Assembly (NCBI RefSeq): GCF_003627755.1
Contig: NZ_CP032694.1
Location: 1,231,501-1,295,500, forward strand
Direction: 5' to 3'
Origin: Rhizobium jaguaris
Lineage (GTDB): Bacteria > Pseudomonadota > Alphaproteobacteria > Rhizobiales > Rhizobiaceae
Length of the DNA stretch: 64,000 bases
Shown: positions 9,062-17,927 of the stretch, in pieces
Position numbering within the stretch: the stretch's first letter is position 1
Layout of the letters: the number at the start of each line of letters is the position of its first letter
Translations under genes and position numbers: made by a program
Notes under the pieces: generated by a model
Told to the model about the DNA's origin: nothing
What the model saw: only the letters and a program-made list of their open reading frames with translations
The model's database searches: none

Positions 9062-10015
9062 TCAGAAATATCCTTCACGCTTCTTCTTTTCCATGGAGCC
9101 GGATTGGTCGCGGTCGATGGCGCGGCCCTGACGCTCGGACACCGTGGCGATTTCCAGCTCTGCAATAACGTCTTCGAGTGTGGTGGCCGTTGAGCGGATC
9201 GCGCCCGTCAGCGGGAAGCAGCCGAGGGTACGGAAGCGGATGACCTCCTCGCGTTTGACCTCGCCGGGTAGCAGTTCAAGCCGCGGATCCGCCGCCATGA
9301 TCATCATGCCGTCGCGCTCTACGACCGGGCGCTTGGCAGCAAAATAGAGCGGCACGATCGGAATCTCTTCGGCCTGGATATAGCGCCAGATGTCGACTTC
9401 GGTCCAGTTCGACAGAGGAAAGACGCGGACGCTCTCGCCCTTGCGGATCTGGCCGTTATAGATGTTCCACAGTTCCGGGCGCTGATTGCGCGGATCCCAG
9501 CGATGGTCCGGCGTGCGGAAGGAATAGATGCGTTCCTTGGCGCGCGAGGCCTCTTCGTCGCGGCGCGCACCGCCGAAAGCAGCGTCATACTGACCGGCGT
9601 CGAGCGCCTGCCGCAACGCTTCCGTCTTCATGATGTCGGTATAGCGCGCCGAGCCGTGGGTGAACGGCGTGACGTTCTCGGCCTGGCCGCGCGGATTGAT
9701 ATGCTCGATCAGGTCGAGGTCGTATCTCTTCACGATCTCGTCGCGGAAGGTGATCATCTCGGCGAACTTCCAGCCGGTGTTCACATGCAGGAGCGGGAAG
9801 GGCACGCGGCCGGGATAGAAGGCCTTGCGCGCCAGATGCAGCAGCACAGAGGAGTCCTTGCCGATCGAATAGAGCATCACCGGGCGCTCGAATTCGGCCG
9901 CCACTTCGCGGAAAATATGGATCGACTCGTTTTCCAGCGCCTTCAGATGCGGATCGAGTGGCGGTTTGCTGCTTTGCGGATTGGAGAGTTCCTTATCCGG
10001 ACGGCTATCGGGCAT
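9062..10015 (-). CDS. cysD: Sulfate adenylyltransferase subunit 2
   Basis: CysD is the catalytic subunit of ATP sulfurylase and pairs with CysN in the cytoplasm. The 317-residue protein belongs to the PP-loop ATP pyrophosphatase family. The signature [17 protein letters not shown] is near residue 51, and the [12 protein letters not shown] and [16 protein letters not shown] segments are typical of CysD. It ends in the usual KKREGYF tail. It lies 125 bp downstream of cysH and is directly coupled to cysN, forming the activation module cysH-cysD-cysN on the minus strand. Confidence 0.97.
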   Translation of the reverse strand: MPDSRPDKELSNPQSSKPPLDPHLKALENESIHIFREVAAEFERPVMLYSIGKDSSVLLHLARKAFYPGRVPFPLLHVNTGWKFAEMITFRDEIVKRYDLDLIEHINPRGQAENVTPFTHGSARYTDIMKTEALRQALDAGQYDAAFGGARRDEEASRAKERIYSFRTPDHRWDPRNQRPELWNIYNGQIRKGESVRVFPLSNWTEVDIWRYIQAEEIPIVPLYFAAKRPVVERDGMMIMAADPRLELLPGEVKREEVIRFRTLGCFPLTGAIRSTATTLEDVIAELEIATVSERQGRAIDRDQSGSMEKKKREGYF

Positions 10016-10140
10016 TTCTAACTCCAGAACTTCAATTAATCCCGACGGCAGATGTCGGAATGAATGGGGATGCGTTGGTTCCCGGTGGATGGCGGCGAAT
10101 CTGAGCGCGCTTCAAACCGGTGGCCGGGAACCGGCGGGTG

Positions 10141-10878
10141 TTATTGGGCAGCAACCGCAGTTTCCTCATGAACATGCAGGCCGCATTCGCGTTTCTCGTC
10201 GTTTTCCCACCACCAGCGACCGGCCCGTTCGGGCTCGCCCGGCTTAATGGCGCGGGTGCAGGGCTCGCAGCCAATCGAGGGATAGCCGCGCTGATGCAGC
10301 GGGTTCACCGGCACGCCATTGTCAGCGACATAGGCGCGGATCGCGTCGATGTCCCAGTCGGCAAGCGGGTTGACCTTGATGAGATTGCGTTCCGGGTCGT
10401 ATTCCGCAAAAGGCGTATCGGCGCGATTTGCCGACTGGCCGCGGCGCAGGCCGGTGATCCAGATTGTGGCCCCGGAAAGTGCTCGCGCAAGCGGCTTCAG
10501 CTTGCGCACGCCACAACAGGCATGCCGGGCTTCGACGCTTTCGTAAAAACCGTTGAGGCCATATTTCGCGGCATAGGCATCGATGTCGGCCTGTTCCGGC
10601 TCGTAACGGCTAATATGGATGTCGTATTGGCTTTCCGTTTCATCGATCAGCGCCATCGTCTCGGGAAAGAGACGACCGGTCTGTAGGGTCGCAACTTCGA
10701 TCGGCAGACGATGGTTGCCGATCTCCGCGGTGATGACCTGATCTTCAATCCCAAGGGAGGTCGTAAAGACAGCGCGGCCGCCAAGGCCGGCGACCAGAGA
10801 CAGACGGCCGGCGAGATCAAGCGCCGCCAACCGGCTGTTCAGCGTTCCGGCTTCTTCGATAAGATTGATGGCAGTCAT
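10141..10878 (-). CDS. cysH: APS reductase (assimilatory, [4Fe-4S] type)
   Basis: This enzyme reduces activated sulfate to sulfite with thioredoxin. The 245-residue protein has the PP-loop-like fold. It has the cysteine pairs CC (121-122) and CxxC (204-207) that bind a [4Fe-4S] cluster in adenylylsulfate (APS) reductases, and the catalytic Cys232 in ECGLH. The extra Cys pairs argue for APS rather than PAPS as substrate, as in other rhizobia. The absence of a CysC domain nearby fits direct APS use. The start at 10878 has an AGGA upstream and gives the normal family N-terminus. It is divergent from an Rrf2 regulator. Confidence 0.95.
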   Translation of the reverse strand: MTAINLIEEAGTLNSRLAALDLAGRLSLVAGLGGRAVFTTSLGIEDQVITAEIGNHRLPIEVATLQTGRLFPETMALIDETESQYDIHISRYEPEQADIDAYAAKYGLNGFYESVEARHACCGVRKLKPLARALSGATIWITGLRRGQSANRADTPFAEYDPERNLIKVNPLADWDIDAIRAYVADNGVPVNPLHQRGYPSIGCEPCTRAIKPGEPERAGRWWWENDEKRECGLHVHEETAVAAQ

Positions 10879-11367
10879 AGAGAATCCTGTCCTGAAGTTG
10901 CCAGAAGTATCGCAGCTTGTGACAGGAGCGGACAGAAAAACCGATTTCGAAAGCATGGGAATAGGGAGCAAATATCTCCATGAAGCCGCGCCCATGCGGA
11001 AAACCGACCGCCTCGGCGGTTAACCAAGGCGTTTTGCCCCTGAAGTGGGCGAGTGCAGCAACGCCGATAAGACTAGTCATATCTAAGCGCTTACTTTAAT
11101 GTCTATAGAAATAGTAGAGATACACGCAGCTTGTCAAACGGAAATCGGAAGTGATGGCCAAAAAGATGCGAAATGCCGAATTTTGCCCTAAACTGTGGGC
11201 ATAGCGACAAGAAGGAAAACAAGGCTGGGTTGCCGGCATCACAAAAGCTTTTTCTAGTTTGCATTTTGATGCAGAATTAAAGCTTGGTGAAAAGTGTTGA
11301 GAGTTCCGAAACGATGTGGCCGTATGTGTCGGGCGAGCGCATCGTATGTGTGTGTAGACGGTTCGAA
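10879..11367. promoter_or_regulatory. 489-bp divergent region between cysH and the Rrf2 gene
   Basis: I see no supportable gene in this stretch. It must carry the cysH and rrf2 promoters. Two dyads are candidates for Rrf2 or other regulator binding: the perfect palindrome TAAGCGCTTA (11084-11093) and TGCAT/ATGCA arms around TTTG (11260-11273). A minus-strand frame from 11080 runs into cysH, but it looks like a shadow. Confidence 0.4.
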
Positions 11368-11814
11368 ATGATCACTCAGAAAGCAAAATATGCGCTGCGG
11401 GCGCTGTCTGCTCTGGCCCAGGCTGAAGCGGGCGAGCCGATGATGATTTCCGATATTGCCGCTCAGCAGAAAATCCCGAAGAAATTTCTGGAGCAGATCC
11501 TTCTCGACCTGAAACATCAGGGCATTGTCATCAGCCGTCGCGGCAAGCAGGGTGGCTACCTCCTGCGCAAGCCGGCAAATGAAATTACCTTCGGCGAGAT
11601 CCTGCGCATCATCGATGGGCCGATCGCGCCGCTGCCCTGCCTCTCCATCACCGCCTATCGCCGCTGCGACGATTGCGACGGCGAACAGACCTGCGAAATC
11701 CGCCACGTTTTCGCGAAGGTCGCCGATGCGACCCGCAAGGTCTTGTTCTCGACCACCATCGCCGATGCAGTGGCGCTGCCCGATAAAGCCGAGGTCGCCC
11801 GGCTGCTCGCCTGA
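11368..11814 (+). CDS. Rrf2-family transcriptional regulator
   Basis: This 148-residue Rrf2 regulator has an N-terminal winged HTH (MITQKAKYALRALSALA, then KIPKKFLEQILLDLKHQGIV and the wing RRGKQGGYLL). Cysteines 91, 100, 103 and 109 cluster in the region where IscR, NsrR and RirA bind an Fe-S cluster, although there are four rather than three here. It is divergent from cysH-cysD-cysN, so a role in matching sulfate reduction to Fe-S or cysteine status is plausible but inferred. The start at 11368 is chosen from family alignment; upstream in-frame codons look non-coding and no strong ribosome site is visible. Confidence 0.88.
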   Translation: MITQKAKYALRALSALAQAEAGEPMMISDIAAQQKIPKKFLEQILLDLKHQGIVISRRGKQGGYLLRKPANEITFGEILRIIDGPIAPLPCLSITAYRRCDDCDGEQTCEIRHVFAKVADATRKVLFSTTIADAVALPDKAEVARLLA

Positions 11815-11968
11815 GTGAGCGTCAGCCTGTGGCGGATTGCTCTACCGCCGCGATTGCATCGACGGCGAAACCGCAGATCAGGACGCGGCCTCAATGATCA
11901 CCCCGATCGCCAGCGCGACGGCCGTTCACATCAAGCATGCATTGACTCTGCTCAATCCACAAATAAAA

Positions 11969-11990
11969 TTGCATCGCAATTGCAATGCAA
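11969..11990. promoter_or_regulatory. Operator of the RHH-ParE toxin-antitoxin genes
   Basis: Two 11-bp halves, TTGCATCGCAA and TTGCAATGCAA, are reverse complements except for one position. They form a 22-bp dyad 11 bases before the antitoxin ATG. Ribbon-helix-helix antitoxins typically repress their own operon at such sites. Confidence 0.65.
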
Positions 11991-12000
11991 GAGGTTTGTC

Positions 12001-12273
12001 ATGAAATCCGCTTCCATCCCATCGCTTCGCGTCGATCCGGAACTGCGTGCGGCCGCCGAAAGCGTCCTCAAGGAGGGGGAGACGCTCTCCGCGTTCATCG
12101 AAAATTCCCTGCGCGCTCAGATTCATCATCGGCGAGCGCAGGAACAGTTCATTGCACGTGGACTGGCGGCAAAGGATGAAGCGAAGCGGACAGGCACTTA
12201 CTATAACTCGGGAGATGTTCTGGAAATGCTGACCGCCAAGCTTGCCAAGGCAAAAGCTTCCAGACAGAAATGA
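12001..12273 (+). CDS. Antitoxin, ribbon-helix-helix (CopG-like)
   Basis: This is a 90-residue protein. The N-terminal part (SIPSLRVDPELRAAAESVLKEGETLSAFIENSLR, residues 4-38) fits a ribbon-helix-helix DNA-binding fold. The charged C-terminal half would wrap around and neutralise the toxin encoded next. It overlaps the toxin start by four bases (ATGA), the usual coupling that keeps antitoxin in excess. The ATG at 12001 is favoured because the preceding dyad would otherwise lie inside the coding sequence, and because GAGG lies upstream. Confidence 0.85.
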   Translation: MKSASIPSLRVDPELRAAAESVLKEGETLSAFIENSLRAQIHHRRAQEQFIARGLAAKDEAKRTGTYYNSGDVLEMLTAKLAKAKASRQK

Positions 12274-12569
12274 AATATGCAATCCGCTACACTGCCGCCG
12301 CGTTCGAGGATTTCGAGCGTCTTTACGACTATCTGATCGCAAAAGATATCGAGCTTGCGGAGAGAGCTCTCGAGGCCATTCAAAAAGCGGTCGAACTGCT
12401 CGGCGATTTTCCCTTCACCTGTCGCAAAGCATCGGCCGATAACGCCTTTCTGCGCGAATTGGTAATCCCCTTCGGTTCTTCCGGTCACGTTGCTCTTTTC
12501 GAAATTGAGAATGACACGACAGTGACCGTCCTCGCCGTCCGGCATCAGCGGGAAGAGGATTACCATTGA
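12270..12569 (+). CDS. Toxin, RelE/ParE family
   Basis: This 99-residue protein fits the RelE/ParE superfamily. It begins MKYAIRYTAAAFEDFERLYDYLIAKD, the family's first strand and helix, and ends with the strand VTVLAVRHQREEDYH. The RHQRE segment corresponds to the conserved basic C-terminal motif of ParE toxins. Members inhibit either DNA gyrase (ParE) or translating ribosomes (RelE); sequence alone does not decide which. It is translationally coupled to the upstream antitoxin. Confidence 0.85.
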   Translation: MKYAIRYTAAAFEDFERLYDYLIAKDIELAERALEAIQKAVELLGDFPFTCRKASADNAFLRELVIPFGSSGHVALFEIENDTTVTVLAVRHQREEDYH

Positions 12570-12581
12570 AGCCATCGACGT

Positions 12582-14231
12582 TTACCGATCGCTCACCGCC
12601 CACCGCGGATTGATCCACGGCTCCTGGTTCGATCGTGCCAATCTCGGCTTGCCGAGGATATGGTCTGCAGCTTTTTCGCCGGTCATGATCGAAGGGCCGT
12701 TGAGATTGCCATAGGTGACGTGCGGGAAGATCGAGCTGTCGGCGACGCGCAGGCCGTCGACCCCGATGACGCGAGTGTCGGGATCGACCACGGCCATCGG
12801 ATCGTCCTTCGAGCCCATCCTGCATGTGCCGCAGGGGTGATAGGCGCTTTCCAGATGCTCGCGGAGGAAGGCGTCGATCTGATCGTCGGTCTGGACCTCG
12901 GGACCTGGCTGGATTTCCGGCCCGCGATATTCTTCAAAGGCCTGCTGCCCGAAGATCTCGCGCGTGAGGCGCACGCAGTGACGGAACTTTTCCCAGTCCT
13001 CGGGATGGCTCATATAGTTGAAGCGAATGACGGGATCGGCTTTCGGGTCGGAGGAGCGCAGGGTAACAGTGCCGCGTGATTTCGACAGGTTGTAGCCGAC
13101 ATGCACTTGAAATCCGTGGCTCTTCGCAGCCGCCTTGCCGTCATAGCTGATGGCGACCGGCAGGAAATGATATTGAATATCGGGCTGCTTGATGCCCGGC
13201 GCCGATCGCAAAAAGGCGCAGGCCTCGAATTGATTGGAGGTTCCGAGGCCGGATTTGAAGAACATCCACTGCGCCCCGACGATGCCCTGCTTATACCAGG
13301 GCAGCCAGGAATAGAGTGAAACCGGCTTCAGGCTGGTCTGCTGGAAGTAGAATTCCATGTGGTCCTGCAGATTGGCGCCGACGCCCGGCCGGTCCACCTT
13401 CACCTGGATACCCATCTGCTTGAGATGCTGTCCTGGGCCTATGCCGGAGAGCATCAGCAGTTTCGGCGAATTGAAGGAGGAGGCCGAGACGATGACTTCG
13501 CGGTTCGCTCTGACGATCTCGGTCTTGCCGCCGCGCTCGATCTCAACGCCCGTCGCTCGGCCGTTTTCAATTACCACCTTGTGGGCTAGGCAGCGGATCA
13601 ATTGGACATTCTGCCGTTTCAGCGCTGGCTTCAAATAGGCAGTCGCGGCGGACCAGCGCCTGCCGGCCCAAGTCGTCTGCTCCATCAGGCCGAAGCCTTC
13701 CTGCTTGCTGCCGTTATAATCCTCCGTCGCCTCGAAGCCGGCCTGCTTGCCGGCCTCGATAAAGGCATGGAACAAGGGATTGCGGGCATCGCCGCGCCGG
13801 ACATGCAGAGGGCCGTCGGTCCCGCGCCAGCTCTTTTCGCCGCCATGCGAATGTTCCATCCGCTTGAAGTAGGGGAGCACGTCGGCATAGGCCCAGCCAT
13901 GGGCGCCAAGCTCTTCCCAGCGGTTGAAATCCTCCGCGTGACCACGGACATAAACCATGCCGTTGATCGAGGACGAGCCGCCGATGACCTTGCCGCGCGG
14001 TGCAGTGATCCGCCGGTTGTTGAGTTGCGGCTCCGGCTCGGAGAGATAACCCCAATTATAGCGGTTCATGCTCATCGGCCATGCAAGGGCAGCCGGCATC
14101 TGGATGAAGGGGCCAAAATCGCTGCCGCCGAATTCCAGGACGATGACTGAATGCTTGCCGTCCTCCGACAGCCGATAGGCCATGGCGGAGCCGGCGGAAC
14201 CTGAGCCGATGATGACGAAATCTGCTTGCAT
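12582..14231 (-). CDS. betA: Choline dehydrogenase
   Basis: BetA oxidises choline to betaine aldehyde at the membrane in the synthesis of the osmoprotectant glycine betaine. The 549-residue protein is a GMC flavoprotein. It has the FAD-binding [17 protein letters not shown] at the N-terminus, the GMC signature region [14 protein letters not shown] near residue 85, and the C-terminal [10 protein letters not shown] with the catalytic-region histidine. The start at 14231 gives the canonical N-terminus; longer in-frame starts would read through a repeat element. It lies 220 bp downstream of betB rather than being tightly coupled, because the RIME-like repeat fills the gap. Confidence 0.96.
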   Translation of the reverse strand: MQADFVIIGSGSAGSAMAYRLSEDGKHSVIVLEFGGSDFGPFIQMPAALAWPMSMNRYNWGYLSEPEPQLNNRRITAPRGKVIGGSSSINGMVYVRGHAEDFNRWEELGAHGWAYADVLPYFKRMEHSHGGEKSWRGTDGPLHVRRGDARNPLFHAFIEAGKQAGFEATEDYNGSKQEGFGLMEQTTWAGRRWSAATAYLKPALKRQNVQLIRCLAHKVVIENGRATGVEIERGGKTEIVRANREVIVSASSFNSPKLLMLSGIGPGQHLKQMGIQVKVDRPGVGANLQDHMEFYFQQTSLKPVSLYSWLPWYKQGIVGAQWMFFKSGLGTSNQFEACAFLRSAPGIKQPDIQYHFLPVAISYDGKAAAKSHGFQVHVGYNLSKSRGTVTLRSSDPKADPVIRFNYMSHPEDWEKFRHCVRLTREIFGQQAFEEYRGPEIQPGPEVQTDDQIDAFLREHLESAYHPCGTCRMGSKDDPMAVVDPDTRVIGVDGLRVADSSIFPHVTYGNLNGPSIMTGEKAADHILGKPRLARSNQEPWINPRWAVSDR

Positions 14232-14293
14232 GACGATGGGCTTTCTCTGCGGGCGTTCTTCTTCTTCCGACGGTGATGGCTGGGCTTGGTCGT

Positions 14294-14444
14294 TCCCTCG
14301 CCCCGCATGAGCGGGGAGAGGGGTAGGGTGAGGGGCGGGGCAGTTAGATGCGGCATCCTCGCAGCAGCCCCTCATCCGACTTGTCGCAATCTCACTCCGT
14401 TCGATTTCTCCAACCCACCTTCTTCCCGTTTCACGGGGCGAAGG
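14294..14444. repeat. RIME-like intergenic repeat, copy A
   Basis: The element fills the betB-betA gap. One end has CCCCGC-atga-GCGGGG arms followed by AGGGGTAGGGTGAGGGG; the other end has CCCACCTTCTTCCCG with a GGGGCGAAGG arm. Both ends match the element at 63253-63466, whose middle is longer. The pattern fits the Rhizobium-specific intergenic mosaic elements (RIME) known from rhizobial genomes; the name is my inference. It lies within the betB-betA transcript. Confidence 0.8.
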
Positions 14445-14451
14445 GATTTGT

Positions 14452-15921
14452 TCAATAAGGTGCCTGCACCGGCCCCATGCCGACATAGACCGTCTTCAGT
14501 TCGGAATAGTGCTCCAGCGCGGCCAGCGAATTCTCGCGGCCGAAGCCCGATTGCTTGGAGCCGCCGAACGGGATTTCGACCGGGCAGAGATTGTAGGTGT
14601 TGATCCACAGCGTGCCAGCTTCGAGTTGATCGACGACACGGTGCGCGCGCGTGAGGTCGGCTGTGAAGACTCCACCGGAAAGGCCGAATTCGGTGGCGTT
14701 GGCGCGTGCGATCACTTCCGACTCATCATCGAAATCCAGCACGCACATGACCGGGCCGAAGATTTCTTCGCGGGCGATGGTCATATCGTCCGTGACATCC
14801 GCAAAAACGGTCGGCTGCACATAGTAGCCTTCGCCGGCGACATTGTTGGGGATGCCGCCGCCGGCCACCAGCGTGGCGCCCTCAGCTTTGCCCTTCTCGA
14901 TATAGGACAGCACCTTCTCGCGCTGTGCCCAGGACACCATCGGGCCGATTTGGGTGGCCTCGTCCATGGGGTCGCCGATCAGCATCGCCTCGGTGCGTGC
15001 CTTCAGGCGCTTCAGGAATTCGGCTTTGATCTTCCTGTTGACGAAGACGCGCGTGCCGTTCGAGCAGACCTGACCGGTCGAATAGAAATTGCCGAGCATG
15101 GCGCCGCCGATGGCGCTGTCGAGATCGGCGTCGTCAAACACGATCAGCGGCGACTTGCCACCTAGCTCCATGGTGACGTGCTTCAGGCTTCCCGCGGCTG
15201 CCGCGGCGACCTTGCGGCCGGTCGGAACCGAGCCGGTCAGCGACACCTTGGCGACGTCTGGATGGTTGATGAGCAGCGGCCCGGTTTCGCGGTCACCCTG
15301 GATGACGTTGTAGAGCCCCTTCGGCAAGCCGGCCTCGATCAGGATCTCGGCGATCTTCAGCGCACCGAGCGGCGTGTTTTCGGAAGGCTTGAACACCATG
15401 GCATTGCCGGCCACTAGGGCCGGCGCGCCCTTCCAGCAGGCGATCTGTTGCGGATAATTCCAGGCGCCGATGCCGACGCAGACGCCGAGCGGCACGCGCT
15501 TGGTATAGGCAAAATCACCGCCTAGGGGGATATAGGAGCCATTGAGGCCGGCTGGGGCCACACCGCCGAAGAATTCGAAACTATCGGCGCCCGATGTCGG
15601 GTCTGCGACGATCGTCTCCTGAATCGGCTTGCCGGTGTCGAGGGTTTCCAGCTCGGAAAGCTCGCGGTTACGCTCGCGCACGATCTCGGCGGCGCGCCTC
15701 AGAACGCGGCCGCGTGCCGTGGGGCTCATCGCCGCCCATTCCGGCTGCGCCCGCTTGGCGCTGGCGATCGCCTGCTCGACGATGGCAGGGGTTGCGGCAT
15801 GCAGCCGGGCGATCACCTCGCCCGTCGCCGGATAGATGCTTTCGATGACGGTCCCGTCGGTATCCTCGACATATTCCCCGTCGATGAAATGCGAGGCTTT
15901 CGGCTGGGCTTTGAGGGTCAT
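14452..15921 (-). CDS. betB: Betaine-aldehyde dehydrogenase
   Basis: BetB oxidises betaine aldehyde to glycine betaine with NAD(P)+. The 489-residue protein is an aldehyde dehydrogenase. The general-base Glu is in [11 protein letters not shown], the catalytic Cys is in [14 protein letters not shown], and the cofactor loop [10 protein letters not shown] is present. The length and start ([17 protein letters not shown]) match rhizobial BetB. Its ATG at 15921 lies one base beyond the betI stop, so the two are translationally coupled. Choline sulfatase (betC), present between betI and betB in Sinorhizobium, is absent here. Confidence 0.96.
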   Translation of the reverse strand: MTLKAQPKASHFIDGEYVEDTDGTVIESIYPATGEVIARLHAATPAIVEQAIASAKRAQPEWAAMSPTARGRVLRRAAEIVRERNRELSELETLDTGKPIQETIVADPTSGADSFEFFGGVAPAGLNGSYIPLGGDFAYTKRVPLGVCVGIGAWNYPQQIACWKGAPALVAGNAMVFKPSENTPLGALKIAEILIEAGLPKGLYNVIQGDRETGPLLINHPDVAKVSLTGSVPTGRKVAAAAAGSLKHVTMELGGKSPLIVFDDADLDSAIGGAMLGNFYSTGQVCSNGTRVFVNRKIKAEFLKRLKARTEAMLIGDPMDEATQIGPMVSWAQREKVLSYIEKGKAEGATLVAGGGIPNNVAGEGYYVQPTVFADVTDDMTIAREEIFGPVMCVLDFDDESEVIARANATEFGLSGGVFTADLTRAHRVVDQLEAGTLWINTYNLCPVEIPFGGSKQSGFGRENSLAALEHYSELKTVYVGMGPVQAPY

Positions 15922-15922
15922 T

Positions 15923-16534
15923 TTATCTGTCCTTTTGAAAGGCGGCCTGCCTGGAAAGCGGCGCAAGCATTGTGTTGATATAGTCCTCGGTGAGTGTGAT
16001 CGAAGCATCGATGCTGATCGGCGCCGATCTCAGGCTCTGGCGAATATAGAGCCCGTCGATCATCGCCGCGGCACCCTCGGCGATACGCTCGGCGTCTTCG
16101 CTCGGACACAGCGCTCGGAGGTTGGCGAGCAGGTTGGAGCGCAGCCGCCTCGCATAGATGACGAGGAAGCGGCGTGTCTCCTCGGAACGCTGCGCCTCGG
16201 CATAGAAGGCGAGCCAGGCGGCAATCGTCTCCGGCGCGAATTGATCGGCCTGGAAACTCACGCGGATAACGGCGGACAGTTTTTCCCGCGGCGTCTTTGC
16301 GGCCCTCAGCGCTATCACCGTGTTGTCGCGCAGTCGCTGTAGATGACTCCTGACGGTCTCGATCAACAACTGTTCTTTACTGCCGAAGTAGTGGTGGGCG
16401 AGAGCAGGGGAAACGCCTGCCTGCTTGGCGATTTCGGACATGGTGACGGTCAGCGACCCATGATCGCCGATCACGCGCATCGCCGCGTCCACAAGCGCCT
16501 TGCGGCGCACCGGTTCCATTCCAACTTTCGGCAT
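15923..16534 (-). CDS. betI: TetR-family repressor of the bet genes
   Basis: BetI is the choline-responsive repressor of betaine synthesis. The 203-residue TetR protein has an N-terminal HTH (residues 10-55: [13 protein letters not shown], then [29 protein letters not shown]) and a C-terminal helical ligand domain typical of BetI ([26 protein letters not shown]). It is the first gene of the betI-betB-betA cluster, with a BetI-like dyad 32 bases upstream of its start. Confidence 0.95.
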   Translation of the reverse strand: MPKVGMEPVRRKALVDAAMRVIGDHGSLTVTMSEIAKQAGVSPALAHHYFGSKEQLLIETVRSHLQRLRDNTVIALRAAKTPREKLSAVIRVSFQADQFAPETIAAWLAFYAEAQRSEETRRFLVIYARRLRSNLLANLRALCPSEDAERIAEGAAAMIDGLYIRQSLRSAPISIDASITLTEDYINTMLAPLSRQAAFQKDR

Positions 16535-16565
16535 ACTTCACCCCAGCACTTGCTACAGTGTATTT

Positions 16566-16585
16566 TTGATTGACTGATCAATCAA
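16566..16585. promoter_or_regulatory. BetI operator
   Basis: TTGATTGA and TCAATCAA form perfect 8-bp arms around a 4-bp centre, 32 bases upstream of the betI ATG. BetI boxes in other bacteria have this TTGATTG...CAATCAA form, so autoregulation is likely. A second partial half-site (GGATTGATTAA) follows about 15 bases on. Confidence 0.8.
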
Positions 16586-16684
16586 CAAAAAAATCATTGT
16601 TCGGATTGATTAACATCAGAAATCTCCCGCCTCTTTCCGGGATATGTTCCTGTATCATATTCCGCTCAATGAGGAGGTGCAGTC

Positions 16685-17233
16685 ATGGTCAATGTTCTGG
16701 ATGAAATTCCGCCATCCGCCATGCGGGACAAATGGGGATGGTTTGTTGCGCTCGGTGTGTTTCTGCTCATTTGCGGCGGGATCGCGCTTGGCAATCTTTT
16801 CATAGCCACAGTCGCATCAGTCTATTACATCGGCGTGCTGATGCTGATCGGTGGTGTCATCCACCTAGCGCATGCCTTTCAGGTCCGGGGATGGGAGCAT
16901 ATTCTCTTCTGGGTGCTCAGCGGCCTTCTCTATACGATCGCCGGTGTTCTTGCTTTCGCCAATCCCTTGCTCGCTTCGGCAGCGCTGACGCTGTTTCTTG
17001 CCGTCGCCTTGCTGATTGCTGGCACATTTCGTGTCTGGGTTGGCCGCAAGCTGAAACCGGAGCGGGGTTGGATATGGGTTGTCATCGGCGGCGTGGTGAC
17101 CGCACTTGCCGGCATTGCCATCGCTCTCGGCTGGCCGGTCAACAGTCTTTGGGTGCTTGGTCTCTTCCTGGCGGTCGACTTGATTTTCCAGGGCTGGACG
17201 CTGATGGCCTTCGGCTTCGCTCTTAGGCAGTAG
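16685..17233 (+). CDS. HdeD-family membrane protein (DUF308)
   Basis: This 182-residue integral membrane protein has six hydrophobic segments arranged as short repeated helix pairs, each with Gly-rich turns (GVFLLICGGIALG, GVLMLIGGVIHLAHAF, GLLYTIAGVLAFANP, VIGGVVTALAGIAIALG). This is the DUF308/HdeD pattern. HdeD in Escherichia coli is linked to acid resistance; the biochemical role is unknown. A strong ribosome-binding site (GAGGAGGTG) precedes the ATG. It is divergent from betI and shares the region containing the BetI dyad, so choline-linked control is possible. Confidence 0.85.
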   Translation: MVNVLDEIPPSAMRDKWGWFVALGVFLLICGGIALGNLFIATVASVYYIGVLMLIGGVIHLAHAFQVRGWEHILFWVLSGLLYTIAGVLAFANPLLASAALTLFLAVALLIAGTFRVWVGRKLKPERGWIWVVIGGVVTALAGIAIALGWPVNSLWVLGLFLAVDLIFQGWTLMAFGFALRQ

Positions 17234-17463
17234 CGGCGGATAATGGGGGAGTAACGGACTGCTACTTTTTGACAAGAGGTGGGAGCGGCGTTACTCTTCG
17301 CCCACTTCCGTGGAGGACGGAGTGCGCAGGCTGACCTAACGGCAGGCGCAGTCATCCGGGCAGACGTGTCTCTTAAGACGCGCCTTCGAAGCTTCGATGA
17401 CACGCATTGGAGTAGATCTCCAGCAAAGAGTTTTTCTTAAAGAGCTAAAAAGGGAGGAATATC

Positions 17464-17718
17464 ATGCCGATGGTAACGGTTTCCATCTCCCCGCTTCAAG
17501 CTGCCGGCATCCGCGCTGCCGTCGACACGGGCACCTATGCTTCGAGCAGCGAAGTTGTTCGCGAGGCCCTGCGCATGTGGGATGCCGCGCGCAAGCGTGG
17601 TGACATCTGCGATGTGCCCCGTGCGGCGGCCAATGATCCGGATGGCGTGGCAAAGAGCAGCCGCCGCGTTGCCGATATGTTTGCCGATTACGAGGCGGAA
17701 AGACGCCGGCATAACTGA
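17464..17718 (+). CDS. Orphan ParD-family antitoxin
   Basis: This 84-residue protein has the ParD ribbon-helix-helix N-terminus (VTVSISPLQAAGIRAAVDTG, then YASSSEVVREALRMWDAA), which is diagnostic for type II ParD antitoxins. The C-terminal tail is charged. A strong AGGGAGG ribosome site lies seven bases upstream. No ParE-like frame follows: the next 200 bases are gene-free and then a cyclic-di-GMP gene begins. It may be a remnant, or it may act on a ParE encoded elsewhere. Confidence 0.85.
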   Translation: MPMVTVSISPLQAAGIRAAVDTGTYASSSEVVREALRMWDAARKRGDICDVPRAAANDPDGVAKSSRRVADMFADYEAERRRHN

Positions 17719-17780
17719 ACGGCGAACACCGTATGCACCGTGAGACTATGACCGCAGAGCTTTGGATCTAAGCAATTTCG

Positions 17781-17806
17781 GAATGGTTAATGCTCCTTTA
17801 CCATTC
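17781..17806. promoter_or_regulatory. Inverted repeat upstream of the EAL-CBS-GGDEF gene
   Basis: GAATGGT (17781-17787) and ACCATTC (17800-17806) form perfect 7-bp arms in the 209-bp gene-free stretch before the cyclic-di-GMP gene. It could be an operator or a small hairpin; position is the only evidence. Confidence 0.35.
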
Positions 17807-17927
17807 ACGAAACTTTCACATGGGGGAAAGGTTTCGTTGACGGTTGTGGCGCATCTTGGGCCGAAAACGCGATAAATCCAAAGTTTTATTAAAAAACTTA
17901 GATCAAGATTCTTAAGTGGAGAAAGGC

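Noticed and set aside
10817..11080. Possible small leader protein upstream of cysH on the same strand
   Set aside because: It overlaps the start of cysH in another frame, has no ribosome site, and no Cys-rich or regulatory leader pattern.
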